NCBI RefSeq assembly: GCF_010093815.1 | Contig: NW_022985563.1 | Location: forward strand, 375,446 to 439,445 | Direction of reading: 5' to 3' | Origin: Pseudovirgaria hyperparasitica | Taxonomy: Eukaryota; Ascomycota; Dothideomycetes; Acrospermales; Acrospermaceae | Length of the DNA: 64,000 nucleotides | Part shown: positions 44,391 to 56,296 of the stretch, piece by piece | Layout: every line of letters starts with the position of its first letter | Numbering within the stretch: the first letter of the stretch is position 1 | Program-made: the position numbers and the translations under genes | Notes under the pieces: generated by a model | The model's database searches: none | The model's input: the letters and a program-made list of their open reading frames with translations, nothing else | Told to the model about the DNA's origin: nothing

Positions 44391-45628
44391 TCACGGAGGG
44401 TGTGATAGGTGGCCCAGGTTGTGTCGTTTGAGTGCTGCTGGCTTCAAAGGGCTTGGATCGCCCTCGCTGTCATCGTCCGATGAAATGAGGACGTAACTGT
44501 CTCCTAGCATAGAGCCTGCGACGAATGGTTCGGGCGCCTCGACAGCTTCTTCGTTTCCGGAATCAAGCTCTCCGTCCAAACCCTCGTCTAACACGTCGTC
44601 GGCCTCCATCTCCTCGACGACACGCTTGCGCTTTTTCTTGAGGAGTTGAATGATTTCCTTCTCGCCTCTCTCGCGTAGTGTCAATTCCTGGACCAGAGTT
44701 CTCCACTCCAGCTTGGTTTGGCACAAAGGGCACTTGCCAGACTTTGGTATGAGTGCATTGGTCTCTGGGTTCTCTGCTAGAAAGCGTTTTGAAAGACATA
44801 CAAGATGCGAAACTGACTCGCATTTTCCTTGAGGGCAGACTAGGACCATAGATTCTTTTGGATTGATGCGTGTTCGACACACTTCGCAATGAGGGGGTCT
44901 ATCGCGATTGAGCAAGTCGAGACTCTTCTCATAGTGAGCCTTCACATCTTCATATGCAACATTTAACGCGTACAGTCCTCTTGCTGATTCCGGTAATTGT
45001 CCTTGCAACTTTGGTGGGAGACTTGGTTGACCGGCGATCGAATGCACCACAATCCTGGTATCTAGTGGCTTGCCGAGTGTCTTCTCAATCTGCTTATCAA
45101 AAACCCTCCATCGACCATGCACTCCCTCATCGAAGAACTCAAGTGTTAGTGGCCATCGTGAGAAACTCTGCGCGCGCAGTAGGAGATTCAAGTGTTTCAA
45201 GCCTTTTGGAAGAGTCACCGCAGGTCGTCTCTGTTTTGACGGACTCTTTACTTCTGCAGCAATGTGACGTGTCTTGTGTGCATGCTGCCATGCCCATCTA
45301 AGTAGTTCTCAGCGACCATGCAGGACGTAGACGTTCGACCGCACGTGACGGGGCAGTCAGAGCAGTATGTGTCTATTACTCACTCGAATTGCAGCGCTGC
45401 AATTTTGGAAGGGAATCCAGTGACGAGCAAGCACATCTCCCATGGTCTCTTTGTGCCATTACCGTTCTCCGACGCTGTGCGCCACGCTCCCCCCTTGGTG
45501 ATGCCATTGTGCTGTTTAATGCGACGGACCGGGTTTGGCGTGGAGCCAATGTACAGACTGGCTTTTGGCTGGACGGTGGAGCGCAGCAGGTAGCAGCAGT
45601 AGAATGCAGGTATCGGTTTGTCCATCAT
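44391..45628 (-). CDS. SLX1: Structure-specific endonuclease subunit SLX1
   Basis: Exons 45384-45628 and 44391-45297 (intron 86 nt) give 383 residues. The GIY-YIG nuclease domain is N-terminal: [46 protein letters not shown], and QFEWAWQH spanning the splice. The SLX1 zinc-binding domain (about 216-280) has [22 protein letters not shown] and [10 protein letters not shown]. With SLX4 it cuts branched DNA such as Holliday junctions and flaps in the nucleus. An acidic tail ends the protein ([13 protein letters not shown]). A second ATG lies one codon after the first. The 3' end meets that of thymidylate kinase. Confidence 0.94.
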
Positions 45629-46443
45629 GTTGGGTGTTGCTGCCGTGACACCTATATAGTTCGAGCAATGAAGTGTGGTAAATAATACACTTGATGCACA
45701 AGGCTACTAGCGCTGATGCATTGACCACCCTAGTCCGACACATGGAATCATGGACGGAAGAACGGCCTGAGCGCAGCCTGACCCACGCCGCCGCCGCCCC
45801 AAGAACTTAGAAAGACAATGGAATGTCGGACATTTGGCGTTGTATTATTTTGTAGGTAGAAGTAATATGGACGAGGTGAAGTACTTCTCCATCAGTGCTC
45901 CCAATATTTGCGCGTGCAAGATATAGAGAATAGACAGTGACAGCCATATAAGCACAGTATGAGGTGATGATCTTGGCCGCACAGAAACGAGGACGAGCGA
46001 CTTTGGTGGTCTATCAGGTCAACGTTGTCTGATTGGGCCTAGAGATCGCTAGTGTAGACCTGTCGCTCGTACTTGCCCTTTGCACTTGCACGGCTTCTTC
46101 TACGTCCCATCCCATCCTCCTCATAACCTCATATCCCTTCCAACCCGCCTCCGCTGCCGCTGACATGCGACAAACCTCTCTCCGACGACATCACCGCCCT
46201 TTTCGCTCTCCGAATACTCCTTAATTGCTGCTGCCGGCACCCAATATCACGTCTTATTGCCTCCACCAGCAATTAGCCTGCATTGCCATATGCCCCCCGG
46301 TAATCTGCCTAAGATAATCCGTTCGACTTCCTTTTCCGTACAGTTCGTACTCGCCTAAGCTCGACAGAAGCTCATAACGACCTGTCGGCCGATCTGACGA
46401 AGCGTACACCATACAGAGGGTTGAGGAGGAATATCGAGGACGG
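45629..46443. other. Intergenic and probable leader of the KDM5 gene
   Basis: About 800 nt without a supported gene. The stretch 46070-46250 is pyrimidine-rich and precedes the KDM5 start, consistent with a long 5' leader. Confidence 0.45.
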
Positions 46444-49400
46444 ATGGTTGTCCCTCCGGCTGTCCAGGGAGGCAATGCGCTCGCCCATAGCGCAACGGCC
46501 ACCTTTCGAGTGAGCCCTGCGAACAGCGGGTCCGTTGCTGCTGCACAAGCACAGCAAGCACAACAAGCACAGAAGATTAGGATGGCAGCGAGCGCAACAC
46601 CCACAAATCATGGCCCACAAACGAACGGACATGTCATACCTTTCAGTGCGCGCAAATCTGCTGCGTTGGACCTGTCTACCGTGGAGCGACGTGGAGAACC
46701 CTCAGCTGTTCCGAACATACGCAAAACGTCGCGGCCCTTTGGACTGGAAGAGGCGCCGACGTATTACCCTACGGAGAAAGAATGGGAGGATCCACTGGCA
46801 TACGTTATGAGCGTAGCCCCAGAGGCGTCAAAGTATGGCATCATGAAAGTCATCCCTCCGGACACTTGGCTCCCAGATCTGGCGATTGATACTGAGGTAC
46901 GTCATGATATATTCCACTCAGCACACATCTTACCTCGTAGTCTTGCGCGGCATTTTTGGCCACTTCACCTAGTCATAACCACCGGTTTTCAGTACGAAAT
47001 TCTGACAAAGAAACAGAAATTCCACTTCAAAACTCGCCGACAAGCACTAAACTCTGTTGAGGGTGGTGGGTTTAACTGTCTTTCAATGTTGCGTTGAATT
47101 TGCTAATGAGTTTGCAGGAACACGTGCGAACGGTAACTATCTGGACCAACTTCAAAAATTCCACCGAAATCACGGGACAAACTTGAACCGCTTCCCTAGT
47201 GTAGACAAGCGTCCGCTTGACCTGTACAAGCTTAAAAAGGCCGTCGAATGTCGTGGCGGCTTCGAAAAGGTCTGTAAGGGCAAGAAATGGGCCGAGATTG
47301 GTCGCGACCTAGGCTACAGTGGCAAGATCATGTCATCCTTGTCAACCTCACTGAAAAACTCATACAGCAAATGGCTGCTCCCTTATGAAGAATGGCTGAA
47401 GCATTCGAAGCCTGGTGTCCAGAGACAGATGGAATTCGAGAATGGTGGTCCATACACACCTTCACCATCGCCCATGAAAAAGATGTCACAACATGCAACT
47501 CCTACGCCTGGGTTTCAGGACGACTCGCCAGCGATGAAGGCTTCATCGGCACTACAGACATCCCTACAGAATGCACATGTTCCAACGAGCGCTCCGGAAC
47601 CACGCCTTTCGTCAGGTTTCACCGCAGTCAACGCTGGGGGATTCACGGCAGTGAACGCTCATGTCGCTCCTGTGAATGCCACAAGCTCTTTCTCGGCGAT
47701 CAATTCTCCAGCAAACGGTCCTATTCGCGATAGCGAGCAATCTACGCCGATGCGATGTATCGAGAGCCCCAGGACATCCGCGAACACTCCCGATATGCGA
47801 CCATCAGTATTTGGTACATCGACCCCCCTTTCGAACGGGCACGGTAACTCGAAACGGCCATTTTCCTCTATGGAAGACGACACCCTTGATCCCGACAGCG
47901 CAGATCGGCGGAGCAAGCGTATAAAAAAAGGTAAGCTGGTAATAATAAGGAGCTGTGCGCTCCTTAGAATTCCTGCTACCCGCTACCCTGATTTCACCCA
48001 TGCAATGGAGCACCTTATGTTCTTGGTATCACAATTGCAGCTGCACCTCTCCGGCTTGGCACCGCTAACTTGTACATTATTAGAAGCTGCCCCTACCATA
48101 ACTGGCTCTCACATGACGCAGCCTCGTACGCAAACGCCACGGTTTTTCAATCCGCGTGATCGATCAAAACACAGGCCAGGCGATGTAGGACCCCTTGGAT
48201 TCGTATCACTCCAACATCAACACTCTGTAAAACAGATGCTAATTGTGCTGCAGAACTGCGAGATATGCGATATTAACGAGGTAGCTGGAGATATGGTTCT
48301 CTGTGATGACTGCGAGGGTGGCTATCACATCAAGTGTCTGGATCCTCCCCTATCTGCTGTGCCTACGACTGAGTCTTGGTTTTGCGCAAAATGCCTTGTG
48401 GGAACAGGCGAATTCGGTTTCGAAGACGGTGGCATATATTCACTGAAGCAATTTCAGGAAAAAGCCAGAAACTTCAAGGACAATCACTTCGCCTCGAAGC
48501 AGCATTTCGACCCTATACTTAACCAGAGGCGGCAGGTGTCAGAGGATGAAGTTGAACGGGAGTTCTGGAGACTTGTAGATGATGTCCAGGAGCAGATCGA
48601 GGTGGAATACGGTGCCGATATTGGGTCCGCAACACACGGAAGCGGTTTTCCAACTGTTGAAAAACATCCGCGAGACAAGTATGCAAGAGATCCTTGGAAC
48701 TTGAATCGACTACCGTTTGTGCCGGATTCGCTCTTCAGGTATATCAAAAGTAATATCTCAGGCATGACACAGCCTTGGTTGTACGTTGGCATGGTCTTCT
48801 CCACATTCTGTTGGCATGCCGAAGATCACTACACATATTCTGCCAATTACCAGCACTTCGGTGCAACGAAGACTTGGTATGGCATTCCCGCTGATGACGC
48901 TGAAAAGTTCGAGGAGGCAATGAAAGCAGCTGTGCCGGAACTTTTCGAAAGTCAACCAGATTTACTTTTCCAGTTGGTCACCCTTCTGACGCCGGACCAT
49001 CTCCGCAAAGCAGGTGTAAGAGTTTATGCACTCGACCAACGAGCTGGACAGCTCGTAATCACTTTCCCTCAAGCATATCACTCTGGGTTCAATCACGGGT
49101 TTAATATGAACGAAGCTGTCAATTTTGCTCCCTCTGATTGGGAGCCTTATGGCGAGGCTGGTGCTCTACGACTTCAAGACTTTCGCAGAGATGCATGTTT
49201 CTCCCATGACGAGCTTCTCATGAATGCCGCATCCCAAAAGGATATCACGATCAAAACAGCCAAGTGGCTGGCACCTGCTCTGCAAAGATTACTGGACCGT
49301 GAGCTCAAGATTCGCCACGATTTCACCACCAAACACCACGAGAAGTGGAACCAAAGAGTGGTTCACCTCAATGGTACTGGAGTCACCAGCAGCGTCGAAA

Positions 49401-51966
49401 GCGAACCCTGCCGAGTACCTGTCGAGCTTAGGGAGGACGAGGTCTTCGATGGGGAGAGCCCTTCTTGCGCGTATTGCCACACGTATACATATCTATCCCG
49501 CATGCACTGTCTAAGAAGCGAGAGTCTTAATAAGGACAAGAAAGACCCGGACTACAAGCCTACCTACGTCTGTCTCATACACGCGGGAGCATATGAATGT
49601 TGCGACATGAAAGAGGAGGAACGCTTCCTTGGTATTCAACATGCGATCATCCACCGCTCAACAAACGAATCGCTACAGTCCGTCGTGGATAAGGTCACAG
49701 AGAAGGCTCATTTGCCAGAAGCATGGGCCGAGAAACTCGACAAGTTTGTCGAAGATGAACCGAAACCCTCATTGAAGGGTCTGAAATCGCTACTTGCAGA
49801 AGGCGAGAAGATCCAATGGGACCTTGAACCGCGGCTTTCTGACTTACGCAGATCTGTCGATCGATATAACGAATGGGTCGAAGAAGCCATGGGATATATT
49901 ACCCGGCGACAGCAAAACCGCCGCAAGAACGACCGCGTCTGGCGTAAAGGCAACTCCTCCAAAGCTGCCGAAGAAGAACGAGAACGCGAGCGCGACTATC
50001 GAAATATCAAAAACATTACCCGGCTTCTGGAGCAAGCAGAAGAACTCTCATTCGAGTGTCCTGAAATCACAACCCTCAAAGAGCGGGCAGAAAGTATCGC
50101 TGAGTTCCAAGTTAAGGCAAAGATTGCGCTGACTCAGCAGATGAGCCACAGCGGTGCACACTCACTCGATGAATTAGAAGAGCTCGTAGAGTTGGGAAGA
50201 GGCTTCAACGTCGATATCCCTGAGGTCGAAATGCTGGATAATCTTGTACAACAGTTCAAATGGGATAAAGAAGCACGAGAGAAGCATGAAATGCCCTTGA
50301 CTATGCAGCAAGTCGTCGATTTTCTGGTAGCAGGTCGCGAACTTGGAATACCTGAGACCAACGAGCACTACAGCTTTTACGAAGAGCAAAAACGTCAAGG
50401 AGAAATGTGGAACGCAAAAGCTCTAGAGCTCATCGAAGTCGAAACTGTTCACTACCAACAACTAGACGCCCTTGCCAAGCAAGCAAGGAATATACCAGTC
50501 ATCCCCGAGACGTTCAACAAAATCGATGCAATACTCAAGAAACAGCGCGAAGCACAGGAGCAGATCATTACGCTATACGAAAAAACAAGGAGTTCCGACG
50601 TCGCAGATCGTCCTACATATAAAGAGGTTTGCGAGGTCATGAGTGCTCTGAGTGAATTGAACAGCAAACCTCCCGGGACACTTGATTTGGAGAAGGAGCA
50701 GAAGCGCCACGAGGACTGGATGCGACGTGGCAAAAAGCTTTTCGGTAAAGCTAACGCGCCTTTGCACATCTTGCATTCCCACATGAAACTTGTTGAGGAG
50801 AAAAACCGAGCTTGCTTCGACATCGAAGACCAGCCTCGCGGCCCCGTTGAGCCTGCTTCCCGAGAGCAAACCCCTGTTGACGATCGAGACGAAGAAAGAG
50901 ATATTCGAGATGTGTTCTGCATCTGTCGGAAGTCGGAAGCCGGAATGATGATCGAGTGTGAATTATGTCATGAATGGTGAGTCTGATCACTCCCAGACGA
51001 TCGTGGATTCAGCTAACATATGCAAGGTATCATGGCAAGTGCCTCAAGATTGCACGAGGTAAGGTCAAAGAAGACGACAAGTATACTTGTCCCATCTGCG
51101 ACCACCGTGTGAAGATTCCACGTGATGCTGCGCGGCCTAAGCTGGAGGATCTCCAGCAATGGCAAGACGACATAGAGAATCTTCCGTTCCAGCCTGACGA
51201 GGAAGAAACCTTGGAAGCAATCATACAGCACGGCCAGAACTTCCGAAATTACGTGCAGAGGTATACCAATCCTACGGCGTTTACCTGGGATGAAGGTACA
51301 ATTTTGAGGTTTTACCTCAGGAAGCTCGAAGGCGCCGACATATTACTTGCTAGTGAGACAAATTACTTCCGCCAAGAGCTTCACAAGTTCTGTCCGGTTG
51401 CAGACAGGCCACCACCCATGATCGAAGTGTCTCTGTCTACTCGCAAACCACGACCAACAAAGCAGCAGAAGCTCATGGCCGAATATGGAGTCAACAGTCT
51501 TGAAGAATTGCCAGCACACGTCCGCCCCAAGGGTTCACAGCTCAAGCGAAAGCATAGTGATAGCTCAGGTTTTCGACAACATATGGAACCCGCAGAACCA
51601 TCGACGACGCCTCCCGGCATGCCACCGTCAATGGAAGCCAACACAACCAGCTATTTTGAAAATAGCCACAACCCCGCGGCGTCATCCTTTCACAATTCCC
51701 CTATCTTCACCTCAGCCTCGACTTTTAACGTGACATCTCCCGGTCCTTTCTCTGCCTCCAGGACTCTCCAAGGCGAGTCTGCCACTATGTTTGACAGCCC
51801 AAACGTTCCGTTCGGCAGCTCTGGCTCCGGTGGCCTCGAGAATATCTTCAACGACGACACTCACACTCAGATCGCCGATTCCACCACGTTGCAATTCGGC
51901 AGCGAGATGGACACCGTGGAGCGGACCAACGATGTAGACGAGTTCCTAGCCACTGGTGGGGACTGA
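46444..51966 (+). CDS. KDM5/Lid2-type histone H3K4 demethylase (JmjN-ARID-PHD-JmjC)
   Basis: Exons 46444-46896, 47017-47065, 47118-47930, 48084-48184, 48254-50976 and 51027-51966 give 1692 residues. Order: JmjN (PTYYPTEKEWEDPLAYVMS, about 105); ARID (NYLDQLQKFHRNHGTNLNRF, about 170-265); PHD1 (CEICDINEVAGDMVLCDDC, about 474-523); JmjC (about 622-770); C5HC2 zinc finger (CAYCHTYTYLSRMHC, about 878-924); a PLU-1-type helical region; PHD2 split by the last intron (CICRKSEAGMMIECELC|YHGKC). The iron ligands are H660 and E662 (CWHAED) and H748 (AYHSGF), so it should be active in removing H3K4 methyl marks. Introns 47931-48083 and 48185-48253 are multiples of three without stops; the first ATG is taken as start. 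Confidence 0.94.
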
Positions 51967-52833
51967 GCAAATCCAACCCTATCCCCTGATCTCCTTCCAA
52001 CCCCGATCGCTGCTTTATGACTAATGCGCTTCTCTCTTCTTATAGTTGAACACGGCTATTATATGCCCTGACCCGATCAACCGCTGCTCCATTCTTTCGC
52101 TTCTATGTCATCATATATTACCAGCATGCAGCGCCATCACATGTAATGGCCGGCGCCAGCCAGGCGTATCAAACCTGCCAAGATTCTCACGATCGAGAGT
52201 GGTTCTCCATAAGGCGTTTTCTAGGGTTTCCTTTCTTTTTTTCCGCGAGATTACAACTCTGCTCTCTCTCGCTTTGTCTGTATCGGCGCCTGCTGCTTCT
52301 CGCATGGTTCGGCGTGGAACTCATTCACCACCCCGCTTTGCATGAAGTGTGGGCTGGGCGGCTTTTCGTGTGCTTCTATAGCTTGCTTTCCTTTCTAGTA
52401 CTTCTGCTTTAATCGAGCGGGAGGCACTGTGTATGGGGTTTATCTTGAGAAGAAGAAAAGCATAGAAATGGTGCTACTTTCGCCTCTTTTGCTTGAACGG
52501 TGTGTGTATATTGTATTCTATTGTATGAGTCTGATGGCTGGTAATGCACGTTTTGATGTGAATAGGCAGGTTTGTCAAAAGTCGTGATCGGGTCGTGACC
52601 GGTTGTATGTATGAAATAGAGTTTTTTTTTCCCCATACATTTCAACAAACACGGGCGTCCTTTGCTGTCATACTACGTGCTGCTAAGCTAAATTATACTG
52701 ATCGACACCACATTTCAATCATCCTTTTGAACATCTTATCGTTCTCGTTTGCAGATATGATGAGATGTATGGCCTTACATTCATTACAACATCCTCATAC
52801 GTATCCTCATCCCAACTCCCTTCTCTGTCTGCT
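51967..52833. other. Convergent intergenic gap
   Basis: 3' ends of the KDM5 gene (+) and HOP1 (-) face each other. T-rich runs near 52231-52242 and 52622-52631; no gene seen. Confidence 0.5.
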
Positions 52834-55676
52834 TCATAGCTCATCCTGCGTCTCTGCGACCGACACGGCAGACATGGCCGACATGGGCGAGATGCTGCCG
52901 ACATCGATCAGCTTCTCCGTCGTCGAGCTCTTGAGTCGCTTGCGCATGGGCGTCTTGAACGGCAGCTCGGCGATCCGCGCACTGCGCTTCCGCGTCGGTG
53001 TCTGGGCAACCTCGACGGGATGAGGCGTCTGTGAGCTTCGCAGCGATCCGCGCCCTGCGAGTTGTCGCACTGGCAAGGGCTGCTTCATCATTGAAGCTGG
53101 TGGTGGTGGTGGCGGATGCATGGCGATATGTGCCTGGGCCGAGGCTTCTGCTCCTGCTTCTGCTGTTGTCGATATTGGCGCTACTGGTACCTCCTGTGAG
53201 GTGGTCTCGGTATCTTGGGTCTCGGGAGGATGAAGATGAGGAGGGATTGATGGCTCGAACAGCGCCTGTTGCGCGGCTTTCTGGTCCACGGGGAGCTGTG
53301 TTGTGAGAAACGAGGCTTGGGCCGCTGTGTTTGGGGGTGGAGGGAGCTGGGTGGTATCTGTGATTGTTGGTATTTCTGCGTTGTTGTTGTGTGGCGGCAG
53401 GAGGTCGTACTGGGGGCAGCATCAGTGACCGGCTTATCTCGTGAAGGTAGTAACGAAAATGTGTGAACTTACATAGTGTGCGATTTTGGCGAGCGGGTCG
53501 AAGTACTGCTTAAGCATCCGCGACCGGGCGGGTTCTCGATCCACAATCATCATCTTGGGTTTGCCTGTTGCTGCGAAGCCGCGAGAGTGGCTGCCTGGGG
53601 TGTCGATGAAATAGCCCTCTCTGCGTAGGTGTTTCGTGACATGGCCGGTGGTTTGTAGGTCACAGTCTGGCGTTGGTTGTCAGCGTGGAATCTAACACAA
53701 AATCACTTGCGCTCGGCGTGGGACTTACTAAGGAGCTCGGAGAAGCTTTTGTCGTTCTGGTAGCCGAATTCTTCGACTAGAGCGAGAGCGCGTCGGAGTA
53801 ACGTTGTGTTTTTGAGATCTTGTAGTAGTGGTCCATCCCGGTCTTGAAGTAGGCATTGGTAGCAGACGTGGATCTTTGGTAATGTGGCGACGTCGCGGTG
53901 GCCGTAGCAAGATATGTGCTGCCATGTGTTGCAGAATTCGCAGTGTACCTGCGATTGTCAGCGATATGGTAATTCGGATTTCTTTTCACTGACCATCTCC
54001 CCTTGTTCCTTGTCCAGACCGCATTCGCAGCGAGCAACATCCTCACTCAAGTCTACCAGGGGAGATGAAGCGCTGTTCTGATGAGCCAATCGATCAGGCT
54101 GTGGCTTCTGTCGCTGCCTTAGAAAGTCCACTACGCCTTGTGATAGCTCATACTCAACTGCTTTCGCTATTGGAGCTGTATGAATCTTCCTGGGCGTGTT
54201 TGGAAGAGGTATATCGATTGGCTGTGTTTTATTAGTACCTTGGGACTGATCCACAGGATTAAGCTGTTCAATATATCGTCAGTGGACGAGCAGAGAGTCT
54301 TTAGTGATAGACCTACGATGCGATTGAAGTATCTCTTGGCCTCTAGAACACCTTGAGTGGCACTTTGCGTGTCCTCTTCTGGGATATGATCTTGTGCTCT
54401 GCCTAGATTTGGAAAAGAATCAGGAGCAACCTCGACTTGGTGTGGTCCTTCTGGATTCACTAGAGTGTCGGAGGTGACAACAGCAGACTCCGGGACGATC
54501 CGCTGATTCGCCTCCTCTGTGGATTGGTATAGACTGTCGACGAAAACAGTCGGTTCAGTCAGCGCGTCCGCACGAGAAACCTCGTAAGTATATGCTAGAC
54601 CAGTCGGGATCTTGTCCTCCGTCGAATTCCGGTCTTCATTTTCAGGATCCGAGACTCGGATGAGGTGCTTTACTTTGAGGTTAAGCCTGGAAGCACAGAG
54701 TATCAATAATGTCCGTCCTAAGATTGTGTCTAAATGACTCACGAGTAAAAGCCCACATCCAGAGACCCACAGTTTGAAACTTGTAATTTCCATTGCTCGC
54801 TCTCAGGGAAGCTCACAGTGTCTTTCGGTGACGGAACAAAGCCCGGCGGCTCATACTCTGGATCGCACTGCTCATTGTAGAATAAGTGCATTGTCAAGAA
54901 GCGTTGGCTTGGAAGGTTCGGTAGGGTGCCACAAAGTGCGACAAGCTGGCGAATGAGCTGTTGTAAGCCAGTCCTGGCACTCTTCACTGTGACAGGCTGA
55001 CCACGAGGTCCTTGAATCTCTAGGCCCGCGACGATCACTCCTTCGGAGGCAGACTCGATGTATTGAACCGTGAAGGTGTAAGTCTCGAGGGCCTTGGACG
55101 GATCATCTTGGTTTTCGAACACGTTCAATTGCATGCCTTTGAGGACACCAAGTCTCAGTGCATCAAACACGCCATGCTCCTGGTAGTAATGTGAATTAAA
55201 GCTTTGTATATGTGGAACATGAAGACCTACGAGCCACTCTAGAAGCTTATTCGCACCCTGATTTCGTCCTCGCTGTAAGACTTTCATGGAAGTTCCCCTG
55301 GAGCCTCTGCTTTTTGCCAGTACTGTCGGATCAGGTACAGAGCCGTCAGCAAAGGCACGATAGGAGAGGTATCTTGTGCGGTCATCGAATCGGTCATCAA
55401 AGCAGTCTTCAGTGAAGAAGCCGCGTAGATACGCAAGACAGCTGACCTAGAGGCGAAAATAAGTCAGCAACTGAATAGTAACTGAAGGAGCAAACATACT
55501 GAGCCAAGGAGTAGAGTCTGTACGGTCTCGGTGCTCTGCTCCTGTCGGATAATTTGCTCAACACTCGTCTGCGCTTCAGTATGAGTCTGAACAACAGGAC
55601 GATTTCTCGTCACAGTGGTAGTGTTTGTCTGTTTAGGTGCTGCGTTCTTACGCTTAGAGTAAGTCTTCGGTGGCAT
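52834..55676 (-). CDS. HOP1: Meiotic HORMA-domain chromosome-axis protein Hop1
   Basis: Eight exons (55500-55676, 55231-55446, 54743-55179, 54317-54686, 53994-54263, 53729-53948, 53473-53666, 52834-53409) give 819 residues. The HORMA domain (about 40-265) has LLLGSVSCLAYLRGFF, GANKLLEWLEHGVFDAL and ETYTFTVQYI. A disordered linker leads to a PHD-type zinc region at about 480-525 (CECGLDKEQGEMVHCEFC, WQHISCYGH, IHVCYQC). A winged-helix-like block follows (LLRRALALVEEFGYQ, TGHVTKHLRREGYFID), the chromatin-binding region known in fungal Hop1. The C-terminus is Pro-rich with basic motifs. Hop1 organises meiotic chromosome axes and promotes interhomologue recombination. All eight exons keep frame, so sexual capacity is suggested. 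The 51-nt intron at 55180-55230 has no stop in frame. Confidence 0.93.
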
Positions 55677-56296
55677 GGCAAGATATGGAGAAAGGAGAAA
55701 AACAGAGATTTAAAAGTGAACAAGGTAGAAATTGCAGACGAACAATGTAGCACCTTCAGAGCTAGTGGAAGGAAGAGCTCACACGTAGCTCACACGTTAT
55801 CACGTGAGGCTACTTTCGTATGCCTACGCTGGAAAGATTCGACCCGCATTGTACGAGACGATGCTCCAGGGATATGTACTCGAAACCGTCGTCTTGAAAG
55901 TTCGAATGTCCTGCTTGACACTATTGTAGGTTAGTCTGTATATTCTTGTGCTATGCGTGCTCATGAGCTCCAAACATCGTACTGACTCCTGAGGCACATT
56001 ACAGCCCATGCTAGCGATTGTGATACAGACATGTCGGGGCATACTTCAGAAGACACGTGTAAGTCTACTATGTGGCTGAAGATTTCAAAGAACTTCTCAC
56101 CAGTGTCAGACTCCAAAAGACAACATCGTTGATACTATGCCAAGGCGCGAAGTGATTTTACATAAGCAAGCCAAGGTGGAGAGTTCCAACTCCGCTCCGC
56201 TCTACCTAAAATTGTGCTATCGAACGACGAGATACGACTCTGCGTCTCACCGTAGAAGTACTTCGATTGCATGGGTATCGCGGACCTACTGCTACC
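55677..56296. promoter_or_regulatory. Divergent upstream region, HOP1 / HET-domain gene
   Basis: 620 nt between outward-facing starts. No clear element; an A/G-rich stretch lies next to the HOP1 start (55678-55712). Confidence 0.3.

Noticed and set aside
47057-48253. Unspliced reading of KDM5 through 47931-48083 and 48185-48253
   Set aside because: Both stretches have good GT and AG sites (the second also a GCTAAT branch site) and encode residues absent from the family; kept as introns but flagged.
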